A DNA stretch of 6,740 nucleotides from a bacterium (GTDB lineage: Bacteria; Armatimonadota; Zipacnadia; Zipacnadales; Zipacnadaceae), in the NCBI GenBank assembly GCA_030607655.1, contig JAUWJN010000146.1:1-6740 (forward strand). Reading direction: 5' to 3'. Each line of letters begins with the position of its first letter. Positions within the stretch are counted from its first letter, which is position 1. The notes under the pieces were generated by a model. That model searched no databases. It had not been told where the DNA came from and saw only the letters and a program-made list of their open reading frames with translations. Below are positions 1-5,180 of this stretch, piece by piece. The position numbers were made by a program, and so were the translations under genes.

Positions 1-3000
1 AGACAATCTCGCCGGTGATCACCGCTGAGGCCAGGACCTCCTCGCCCGTCTCTGCCTTCCATAATATTTGTCCGCTAACCTTATCCAGACAATAGACGAA
101 TCCGTCGGTGCAGCCGACCACCAGCCGTTCGTCACTAACCGCCGGCGAGGCGCGTATCCTACCGCCCAGGGGCGTCTGCCAAGTGATTTGTCCTGAGGCT
201 AAATCAACGGCATATACCATAGCGGCGTCTGAGCCACAGAATACCTTCCCGTCGCTGATTGCCGGGGAGGAAGAGACCGGCCCATTGGTATTAATCCGCC
301 AGCGAAGCTGGCCGTCGGCGACCTGGCATGCGTAGAGGCGATTGTCCCAGGAGCCGACTACTACCACGTCCTCAGCCACGGCAGGCGCGGTCAGTATTTG
401 ATCTTCAGTAGGCATTTGCCAGATAACTTGGCCGCTGTCCACATCAATAGCCCAGAGCGTACCGGTCTCATCACCAACAAATATCCGATTGTCAGTAACG
501 TTGCCGGCCGCCCGGATCGGCCCAGCTAGCGGGCGGCGCCAGCGCTCCTCACCGGAAGTAGTCTGGAGAGCATACAGGTTCCCGTCGGTCGAGCCGAAGA
601 CAACTGTGTTCCCGGCTACCACGGCGCCGGTTTCTATGCGGTTACGGGTAGGAAACTGGAAGCGCACCGTACCCCGCTGGCTATCTAGCGCATAGAAGTT
701 ATTATCGCGGGAGCCAACGTAGACTATCCCGCCAGCTATCACTGGGGAGGCAAAGATAGGCCCCTGGGTGCGCGTTGCCCATACCTGCTTCAGACGCGGG
801 CGTAGAGTCTGGGCGAGATACCGAGAGTGCTGCGGGTTGCCGCCAACCATCAACCAGCGGTCACTGCCCACCGCGGCCTGCTCTCGCCCTATCTTCACTG
901 CCGCCAGAGCGCGGTGGATGTACCTGTGGGCTACAGGTGTAGTGGCTGACTGCTGGGCTTGCTGGAGGCTGGCTTCAGCCTGGTCAAACTCGTGTCGCAG
1001 GCTCTGGGCTAGGCCCAACGCATATATTACCGGCGCGGCGACCCTACGACTTTGGGCGGCGCGCAACAGCTTAGCCAGCGCCTTATCAGACACCGACAGT
1101 TGGCCCAGGGCATAGGCAGCGATCCAGGAAGGATTAGACTGTGAGGTGACCCGCCGCCACAGCAACTCCGCGCCGCGCTCCTCTCCTAACTGGCGCAGCG
1201 AGTCGGTGATCGTTTCAGTTAGTTGGTCGTCATCGTCGGTCAGGGCTTCAATCAACATCTGGCCGGAGCGGCGGCTGCCGATCTGGCCCAACCCCTCGGC
1301 TGCTAGCCGACGCTGGTCGCTTTGGGCAGTATGAAGCAACTTAGTCAGTTCCCTCTCCAGAACTTTTAGATATCGCCGGGCCTGTCGACGTATGGCGGGT
1401 ATCTCGTCTTCCACACCTTGCACTAAAGCCGGTATCAAGTCGCGGTGCAGATGATGGGTCAGATGCTGGTAGGCCGTTTTCCGTACGGGCCCAGACGGGT
1501 CGGTCAGCAGGGCGGCGAATACGGGGTAGCGGGTCCCACCCAATCCCGCGGCGCGGCCAAACCAGTATTCGATGTCAACATTATGAGCCGCCGCGCTGCG
1601 AATGATTAGTTCTAATTCTTCGGGGGAGATGCGTAGCTCCCGCCGATGTTCGCCGATAATACGCAGCCTCTCGGGGCCCATAAGCAAGCCGAATTTCTGG
1701 AAGTTGTGAAGCTCGCGGGTCAGCAAATCCTGGACATCTTTGAGGTTGATCTCCTCCTGGGACATCCAGTCCTGTACCTTCTCTGACAGGTATTCGTGGA
1801 CTAGCTCGTAGGTGCGGTGTTTATCCCGCTCGATGCTCCGCACTAGCCGATAGTCCACCAGCTTCGCCAGAACCCGTTCGACCGTCTCTTGAGTCTGACC
1901 TACCTCTTGGGCAATACGCTCCCCCGGACGAGTGGCCTTTAGTTCGGAGGAGGCTGCCATATCTTTAAGGATAGCCCGCGCAATGCGCCGCTCTACCAGT
2001 GGCAACTGGCTCAGAGCATAGTCCAGATAGTCAGCCAGTATCTTTTCCGCTTTACCCAGACGCTGATAGGTCTGTTGGGTAATAGTCTGTGAGCCCGGCG
2101 AAAGGGCCTCATACAAGCGGTGACAGACAATTTGTAGTTGGGCTGGTTCGACACCGTCGCGATGCAGATCTTCTACTAGCCGGTCCACTAAGTCTCTCTC
2201 GATCTGGATATCGAAGTTTATCGCCGGCTTGAGGATGGCGCTGTGCGCCTGCTCGTGGTCCAGTTTGCGCAGCCGGTACATATTATGCATTATGCCCGGC
2301 AGCCGGTCCTGCAACTCATATAACTCGCCGACGAAATCCTCGCGCACGCTCAGCACTATATGCGGATCACTCGTGGCGTCGGCCAGGTAAGCCTGCAATT
2401 CACTGACAAATCTATCGCGTACCTGCTGGCCTAGTTTGACGAAAAGCTCTTCAAACTGATCCAGGAAGACTACTACGCGATGCCCCGTTATCTGAGCTGT
2501 CTGGGCTAATAGCTCCCCTAATGGGGCCGCAGCGAGCGCCGCCGGCAGTTCATAACCAGCTTGCTCAGCGGCCTTGATGGCAGCTTGCCCCACGCTGGCG
2601 GCGGGGTCGTCCTGGCAGTGGGCATAGACGGGCAGCCACGGCGTTCCCTCCTCGACCGGGGTTTCATCTTTGTCCAGGCCCAGAAGACGGGCCATTACTC
2701 CTGCTCTGATCAGAGAGGTCTTGCCAATACCTGAGCGGCCGAATACCACCACCAGCGGCTCGCGGCGGATTAGGTCAATGACCTCCTCAATCGCCTGCTC
2801 CCGGCCAAAGAAGAACTCGCTGTCCTGGACATCAAAATAATCCAGAAGCCGATACGGCCCCCCGCGCAGAACAGTAAGCTCCTTGCGCCGGCGGGAGCGG
2901 CTGGTGCGGCGGTGCTCAAACCAGTCTTGCAGCTTCCCGAAAAACTCATTGAACGAGCCCGCCTCGCGCACCAACATATGCCGGGCGGACTGGCGCGACT

Positions 3001-3007
3001 GCAGCAT
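1..3007 (-). CDS. nSTAND1-type STAND NTPase with winged helix, HEAT-like repeats and PQQ beta-propeller (C-terminus cut by the window edge)
   Basis: Read on the minus strand from ATG at 3007, the frame stays open for 1,002 codons to the window edge. Residues 50-70 carry the nSTAND1 lead-in with FFFGRE at 65-70. Walker A is GRSGIGKTS (90-98), Walker B is FLDQFEEL (181-188), and an arginine-bearing LSVREDF follows (219-225). Residues about 340-420 look like a winged helix ending in YELVHEYLSEKV. Alpha-helical HEAT-like units cover about 490-665, a TPR-like pair about 670-705, and PQQ/WD-type propeller blades run from 720 to the edge. STAND proteins are ATP-driven switches in which the C-terminal repeats sense a ligand and the NTPase oligomerises to activate an effector. 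The propeller implies a protein or surface ligand (inference). The SIR2-like gene ends 9 nt upstream in the same frame. The local Shine-Dalgarno is weak (AGG, 8 nt from ATG), and GTG at 3013 is an alternative start. The region before the NTPase (EAGSFNEFFGKLQDWFEH, 15-32) resembles the terminal helix of SIR2-like domains. CTA codons are common (17 counted), whereas nadA has none. Confidence 0.88.
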   Translation of the reverse strand, partial: MLQSRQSARHMLVREAGSFNEFFGKLQDWFEHRRTSRSRRRKELTVLRGGPYRLLDYFDVQDSEFFFGREQAIEEVIDLIRREPLVVVFGRSGIGKTSLIRAGVMARLLGLDKDETPVEEGTPWLPVYAHCQDDPAASVGQAAIKAAEQAGYELPAALAAAPLGELLAQTAQITGHRVVVFLDQFEELFVKLGQQVRDRFVSELQAYLADATSDPHIVLSVREDFVGELYELQDRLPGIMHNMYRLRKLDHEQAHSAILKPAINFDIQIERDLVDRLVEDLHRDGVEPAQLQIVCHRLYEALSPGSQTITQQTYQRLGKAEKILADYLDYALSQLPLVERRIARAILKDMAASSELKATRPGERIAQEVGQTQETVERVLAKLVDYRLVRSIERDKHRTYELVHEYLSEKVQDWMSQEEINLKDVQDLLTRELHNFQKFGLLMGPERLRIIGEHRRELRISPEELELIIRSAAAHNVDIEYWFGRAAGLGGTRYPVFAALLTDPSGPVRKTAYQHLTHHLHRDLIPALVQGVEDEIPAIRRQARRYLKVLERELTKLLHTAQSDQRRLAAEGLGQIGSRRSGQMLIEALTDDDDQLTETITDSLRQLGEERGAELLWRRVTSQSNPSWIAAYALGQLSVSDKALAKLLRAAQSRRVAAPVIYALGLAQSLRHEFDQAEASLQQAQQSATTPVAHRYIHRALAAVKIGREQAAVGSDRWLMVGGNPQHSRYLAQTLRPRLKQVWATRTQGPIFASPVIAGGIVYVGSRDNNFYALDSQRGTVRFQFPTRNRIETGAVVAGNTVVFGSTDGNLYALQTTSGEERWRRPLAGPIRAAGNVTDNRIFVGDETGTLWAIDVDSGQVIWQMPTEDQILTAPAVAEDVVVVGSWDNRLYACQVADGQLRWRINTNGPVSSSPAISDGKVFCGSDAAMVYAVDLASGQITWQTPLGGRIRASPAVSDERLVVGCTDGFVYCLDKVSGQILWKAETGEEVLASAVITGEIV
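8..727 (-). repeat. Six tandem 120-nt units encoding PQQ-type propeller blades
   Basis: Within the STAND gene, six consecutive units each contain a pattern like V-x-V/F-G-S-x-D-x-x-x-Y-A-x-D-x-x-S/T-G-x-x-x-W. The units begin at residues 761, 801, 841, 881, 921 and 961, an exact 40-residue spacing without indels, and a seventh begins at 1001 just before the window ends. Examples are VYVGSRDNNFYALD in the first unit and VVGCTDGFVYCLD in the sixth. The tryptophan ends four of the blades as RW or IW. The units are diverged at the DNA level, so they reflect protein-level repeats rather than recent DNA duplication. The expected fold is a 7- or 8-bladed beta-propeller, normally a binding surface. 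Confidence 0.88.
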
Positions 3008-3016
3008 CGCCACTAC

Positions 3017-3787
3017 CTAAGGCTGCAGGCGATGGTACTCGATGCTGGTGGGGCTTTCTAACTTCAGCTCAGTATACATCTGCTCATCGCTAACGGGAAC
3101 CAGGGTATTGACCCAGAATACCTTGCCGCCGTCCCGGGGCACATAGCTCAGCAAGGGTCGGTCCCGCTCGCCGTAGGCAGTAAAGATGGCTAGTACGCTA
3201 AAGGCCTCAGCGATAAAGGCACCTATCGGCTGAAGGCCGGCATCTATCTCGGCGGCAGTCAGAGGAAGATATTTGCTGTCCAGGTCCCCGCCACATTTGA
3301 CTATCACCAGCCGCGTTGACTCCTTGAGCGCTACTGATATGACCTCCGGCTCATCAACTCCCGCCACTAGCAAGTGATAGTCAGTCTCCGGCTCCAGATG
3401 TTGAGTATGGAGAGCCTTCTCCAATAGGTCATCAGGCTCCATAGTAAAAATAGTAGGGAAGTAGCCCTCCTTGACCAGGCGAGCTAGTTGTGTGTGACCC
3501 TCGGCCGGCCGGCTGGCGGACAGTTTTTCCCGCAGGAGCCGACAACGCTGGGCGTGGTCAGGTGTCTGCTGGACGAATTGCTCCAGGGCCGCGGCCCCGC
3601 GGCGCTCCACGGCTAGTTCCGGGAAGGAATGTCCGACCTGCTCGCTAGCCAGTTGCTCCAGCAAGGCGCTGAGGGGGATATCCTCAGGGGGAATCTTGAC
3701 GCTGCTACCAATGAATAAGATGTGTTTGCCCAGTTTATGTCGGCGGGCCTTAATGTAGTCAGCTATTACCTCAAGCACTGTTCTCAC
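3017..3787 (-). CDS. SIR2-like domain protein with degenerate catalytic residues
   Basis: This 256-residue product (GTG start at 3787, TAG stop) follows the SIR2-like fold pattern seen in STAND and Thoeris-type effectors. There is an N-terminal Rossmann strand HILFIGSSV (22-30), then GHTQLARL (97-104), IFTMEPDDLLEKAL (113-126), VIVKCGGDLD (161-170) with the following PLTAAEI, IFTAYGERDRPLL (201-213), and KVFWVN (222-227). Active members hydrolyse or bind NAD using GAGxS, an Asn in TTNxD and a His in K-x-HG. Here these are GSSVK, T-M-E-P-D (E117) and K-C-G-G-D (G166), so catalysis is unlikely. An open frame reaches TTG at 3892, but its extra 35 residues are Gly-rich and begin 5 nt from the tRNA. 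I therefore prefer GTG at 3787, with GTG at 3778 also possible. No good Shine-Dalgarno precedes 3787. The gene shares its frame with the STAND gene, which starts 9 nt after its stop. The family assignment rests on motif order only. Confidence 0.7.
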   Translation of the reverse strand: MRTVLEVIADYIKARRHKLGKHILFIGSSVKIPPEDIPLSALLEQLASEQVGHSFPELAVERRGAAALEQFVQQTPDHAQRCRLLREKLSASRPAEGHTQLARLVKEGYFPTIFTMEPDDLLEKALHTQHLEPETDYHLLVAGVDEPEVISVALKESTRLVIVKCGGDLDSKYLPLTAAEIDAGLQPIGAFIAEAFSVLAIFTAYGERDRPLLSYVPRDGGKVFWVNTLVPVSDEQMYTELKLESPTSIEYHRLQP

Positions 3788-3828
3788 CCGGCCATTAGGC
3801 TGACGGGCAGCCTTTGTGAATAGACCAC
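3784..3828 (-). CDS. Possible 14-codon leader peptide coupled to the SIR2-like gene
   Basis: A short frame starts at GTG (3828), 7 nt after a strong Shine-Dalgarno GGAGGT (3836-3841). It ends in a TGA that overlaps the preferred GTG start of the SIR2-like gene as GTGA. This is the only good ribosome-binding site in front of that gene, so translational coupling would explain its initiation. The predicted peptide is MVYSQRLPVSLMAG, which resembles nothing I recognise. Coding status is uncertain, since a GTG after a GC-rich Shine-Dalgarno can occur by chance. Confidence 0.25.
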   Translation of the reverse strand: MVYSQRLPVSLMAG

Positions 3829-3834
3829 TCCCGC

Positions 3835-3859
3835 CACCTCCCCGCCCCGATGGGGGGTG
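3835..3859 (-). other. GC-rich hairpin covering the only strong Shine-Dalgarno before the SIR2-like gene
   Basis: The arms 3835-3843 and 3852-3859 pair over 8 bp with one bulged base (3839) around an 8-nt loop. A tighter CCCC-GAT-GGGG version is possible inside. The GGAGGT sequence (3836-3841) is part of the stem. It lies 38 bp downstream of the tRNA 3' end. No T-tract follows on the minus strand, so it does not look like an intrinsic terminator. It could stall transcription or hide the ribosome-binding site. Confidence 0.45.
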
Positions 3860-3886
3860 TAACTCGGAGTGGTCTGATGAACATAC

Positions 3887-3892
3887 TGTCAA
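3887..3892 (-). promoter_or_regulatory. Perfect -35 hexamer TTGACA without a convincing -10
   Basis: TTGACA lies 4 nt beyond the CCA end of the tRNA. The hexamer at 17-bp spacing is CTCCGA, which does not match TATAAT, and nothing better appears at 15-19 bp. It may be a weak or activator-dependent promoter for the SIR2-like/STAND pair, or chance. The longest SIR2-like frame would begin with the TTG inside this hexamer. Confidence 0.25.
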
Positions 3893-3896
3893 AATA

Positions 3897-3971
3897 TGGT
3901 GGGCCCGGGCGGATTCGAACCACCGACCGATCGGTTATGAGCCGACTGCTCTGCCGCTGAGCTACGGGCCC
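3897..3971 (-). tRNA. tRNA with CAT anticodon (elongator Met, or Ile2)
   Basis: A complete 75-nt cloverleaf is visible on the minus strand. The acceptor GGGCCCG pairs with CGGGCCC. The D stem is GCTC/GAGC with a short loop. The anticodon stem GTCGG/CCGAT (one G-T pair) encloses loop CTCATAA with anticodon CAT. The variable loop is CGGTC, and the T stem GGTGG/CCGCC (one T-G pair) encloses TTCGAAT. The 3' end ACCA is encoded. The anticodon fits elongator methionine tRNA. An AUA-reading isoleucine tRNA (lysidine-modified C34) is possible, because the AGCAG-x-CGGCTCATAACCG context also resembles known Ile2 tRNAs. Initiator tRNA is unlikely: the first pair is a Watson-Crick G-C, and the three consecutive G-C pairs expected above the loop are not all present. 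Confidence 0.95.
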
Positions 3972-3986
3972 CACTTTTCAGTTAGG

Positions 3987-4024
3987 ATTATACCCTATTA
4001 TAGCAAAGTAATAATTTTGGTCAA
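3987..4024 (-). promoter_or_regulatory. Strong promoter of the CAT tRNA, with tandem TATAAT boxes
   Basis: The -35 is TTGACC (4019-4024), the spacer is 16 bp, and the -10 is a perfect TATAAT (3997-4002). This predicts transcription from about 3990, some 19 nt before the mature tRNA. A second perfect TATAAT sits at 3987-3992, too far from the -35 to share it. The spacer is AT-rich, unlike the surrounding DNA. The -35 starts only 11 nt after the M55 stop codon. Confidence 0.8.
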
Positions 4025-4034
4025 CCCTCGTCTA

Positions 4035-4805
4035 CTAAATGGGCAATTGGCAGATATCATCCTCAGTAATCCGTACCGTTCGCTGGTCAATTATCTGGGC
4101 CCCAGGTCGCACACCTCTTGCATTGCACCCCTCCTGCGCACGAGCCTCAAAAGTGTACGGCCCGGGGAAATAGTAGGGCTTAATCTGGGGAATCTTTGCG
4201 CAAGCCTCAGCCGCTTTCTCGCGGATCAGCGCGCAGGCGGCTTCATGCGATAGGTGCAGCGCCAGCTCCCGGCCCAGCGCCCATTTCACTACCGCTCCCA
4301 CGATATTCGGCACCAGCTCGCGCGCCTCCGCGAAGGTCACGTCATCACCGGTAACCAGTACGGTGGGGACACCGATAGTGCCAGCCATCAGCGCCCGGCA
4401 CCCAAATTCACCCATCTCAATGTCGTTTATCTTGTAATACTCAACGGTCTGGCTCGAATAGGTATGGCACAGCACCCCGCGCTCGCCCATCTTCGCATGC
4501 TGGCCCACGAACATCAGCGCATCGTAGCTTTCATCCAGAAAGTAAGGCGCGCTGATGGGACCACGCGCGATAAGTTTTGCCCGGGGATGAAACTGCATCT
4601 GGTCAATGCCCCCGCCACCGTGTCCATCCCAGACAACAACCTCGGCTTGCGGGTCGAAGTCCAGGATGCCATCTACGCACGCATTGACTTCGCCGGTCAG
4701 AAAGTGCTCCGAGCGCTGCTTCTCCTCCGGGGTGACATCACGGGTCTGCGCGAACGTACTAATCATCGCCGGCCCTTCGAGATCGGTGCACATATAGATC
4801 TTCAT
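4035..4805 (-). CDS. M55-family D-aminopeptidase (DppA-like), zinc-dependent
   Basis: The 256-residue product matches the M55/DppA family, cytoplasmic zinc-dependent aminopeptidases that remove N-terminal D-amino acids (D-Ala and others) from short peptides and assemble as decamers in the Bacillus enzyme. The N-terminal signature is CTDLEG (6-11), giving metal ligands D8 and E10; family members usually have Ser where this has Cys6. VVVWDGHGGGG (57-67) gives H62, FVGQHAKMG (99-107) gives H103, and MGEFG (131-135) gives E133, at spacings close to the five zinc ligands of Bacillus DppA. The start at ATG 4805 is supported by a strong AGGAGG at 4814-4819, 8 nt upstream, and by the expected MKIY N-terminus. 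The longer open frame to 4895 would cross the promoter. The product is slightly shorter than Bacillus DppA. No dipeptide transporter genes are adjacent, unlike the dpp operon. Likely roles are peptide scavenging or peptidoglycan-peptide recycling (inference). Confidence 0.9.
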   Translation of the reverse strand: MKIYMCTDLEGPAMISTFAQTRDVTPEEKQRSEHFLTGEVNACVDGILDFDPQAEVVVWDGHGGGGIDQMQFHPRAKLIARGPISAPYFLDESYDALMFVGQHAKMGERGVLCHTYSSQTVEYYKINDIEMGEFGCRALMAGTIGVPTVLVTGDDVTFAEARELVPNIVGAVVKWALGRELALHLSHEAACALIREKAAEACAKIPQIKPYYFPGPYTFEARAQEGCNARGVRPGAQIIDQRTVRITEDDICQLPI

Positions 4806-4813
4806 TCCCGCCG

Positions 4814-4819
4814 CCTCCT
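4814..4819 (-). promoter_or_regulatory. Shine-Dalgarno AGGAGG that fixes the M55 start
   Basis: A consensus AGGAGG lies 8 nt before ATG 4805. This decides for the shorter protein over the upstream in-frame start at 4895. Confidence 0.85.
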
Positions 4820-4834
4820 GGCTAATCGTATCCC

Positions 4835-4868
4835 CATATGGTGCAAGCACCGTATGCATCATGCTTGC
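4835..4868 (-). promoter_or_regulatory. Interlocking inverted repeats in the M55 leader
   Basis: Between the predicted transcription start (about 4877) and the M55 start codon there is a 22-bp interrupted palindrome at 4835-4856, with GGTGC-TT-GCACC as its core and CATA/TATG outer arms. A competing 7-bp stem pairs 4862-4868 with 4843-4849 (GCAAGCA/TGCTTGC on the transcript). The two structures share 4843-4849, so they cannot form together. TTGCAC also occurs twice in the leader. This could be an operator for a dimeric repressor just downstream of the start site, or a switching leader RNA. No known riboswitch class was recognised. Confidence 0.4.
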
Positions 4869-4883
4869 TTGTGCAACCGTGCG

Positions 4884-4912
4884 ATTATAACACAATGTGA
4901 TGCTGAAGTCTA
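4884..4912 (-). promoter_or_regulatory. Promoter of the M55 aminopeptidase gene
   Basis: A perfect -10 TATAAT (4884-4889) is preceded by TGT, an extended -10. A -35 TAGACT (4907-4912, 4 of 6 matches) stands at the ideal 17-bp spacing. Predicted transcription begins near 4877, leaving a leader of about 72 nt. Confidence 0.75.
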
Positions 4913-4924
4913 TCGCGTTTCATA

Positions 4925-4952
4925 GGGGATGGGGGACAGGGAACCGGGGGGG
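4925..4952 (+). other. G-quadruplex-type G-run cluster in the divergent intergenic region
   Basis: Four G-runs of 4, 5, 3 and 7 bases are separated by loops AT, ACA and AACC, which satisfies the usual intramolecular G-quadruplex pattern on the plus strand. It lies 13 bp upstream of the M55 -35 box, on the far side from that gene, and about 150 bp before the nadA promoter. Whether it forms or matters is unknown. Confidence 0.5.
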
Positions 4953-4977
4953 AACGGCACATATCAATGCGGTAGGA

Positions 4978-4993
4978 GGGGCACGCCTGCCCC
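4978..4993. repeat. Short perfect inverted repeat GGGGCA-CGCC-TGCCCC
   Basis: Six-base arms flank a 4-nt loop. The element lies between the G-run cluster and a longer inverted repeat, in a stretch with no coding signal. It may be part of a dispersed non-coding repeat (inference). No T-tract follows on either side to make it a terminator. Confidence 0.5.
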
Positions 4994-4995
4994 GA

Positions 4996-5048
4996 TTGCC
5001 GTTCGGAGGGGCCGTGTCGAGCGAAGCGAGGCCGGCCCAGTACGGCAA
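4996..5048. repeat. Nested inverted repeat in the intergenic region
   Basis: The outer arms TTGCCGT (4996-5002) and ACGGCAA (5042-5048) match perfectly. Inside them GGGCC (5009-5013) pairs with GGCCC (5034-5038) around a loop that contains GCGAAGCGAG. The size and nested structure fit a REP- or MITE-like element or a transcript hairpin. There is no transposase and no clear target duplication. Together with 4913-4995 this accounts for the 190 bp without a gene between the M55 and nadA promoters. Confidence 0.5.
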
Positions 5049-5104
5049 GCTATTAGCAATGACAGCTATGAGCAACGACTTCCGGCACCTGCGGGATAGT
5101 CCGC

Positions 5105-5133
5105 TTGTCTTATCCGCGCAAAGGTGATACTAT
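5105..5133 (+). promoter_or_regulatory. Candidate nadA promoter
   Basis: TTGTCT (5105-5110) and TACTAT (5128-5133) are separated by 17 bp, and the -10 is preceded by TGA, an extended -10. Each box matches the consensus at 4 of 6 positions. The predicted start is near 5140, giving a leader of about 41 nt. A weak CACC/GGTG inverted repeat (5160-5174) overlaps the AGGTG ribosome-binding site. No NiaR- or NrtR-type operator was recognised. Confidence 0.5.
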
Positions 5134-5180
5134 CTACTTAGCTGAAAATGATCGACATTCACCAGTAACAGGTGTTTAGT

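Noticed and set aside
108..1334. Several plus-strand open frames of 60-115 codons
   Set aside because: They lie opposite the continuous STAND frame, are rich in Arg/Ser/Trp from GC-rich antisense sequence, and show no recognisable motif or ribosome-binding site.
3017..3019. TAG recoded as an amino acid throughout the genome
   Set aside because: The M55 and H-X9-DG genes both end sensibly at TAG, so general reassignment is unlikely. Only local readthrough remains possible.
3835..3859. Intrinsic terminator after the tRNA
   Set aside because: The hairpin is GC-rich, but no run of T follows it on the transcribed strand.
3788..3892. N-terminal extension of the SIR2-like protein to TTG 3892
   Set aside because: The added 35 residues include a GRGGGGSG stretch encoded by a hairpin, there is no Shine-Dalgarno, and the TTG is part of a TTGACA hexamer next to the tRNA end.
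3816..4253. Plus-strand open frame of 145 codons
   Set aside because: It runs through the tRNA gene, its promoter and the end of the M55 gene in antisense, so it cannot be a real protein gene.
4806..4895. Longer M55 protein starting at 4895
   Set aside because: It would include the -10 box and leader as coding sequence, whereas ATG 4805 has a consensus AGGAGG and the family's normal N-terminus.
4254..4925. Plus-strand open frame of 223 codons
   Set aside because: It is antisense to the well-supported M55 gene, and its sequence has no family features. The length comes from the codon structure of the opposite strand.
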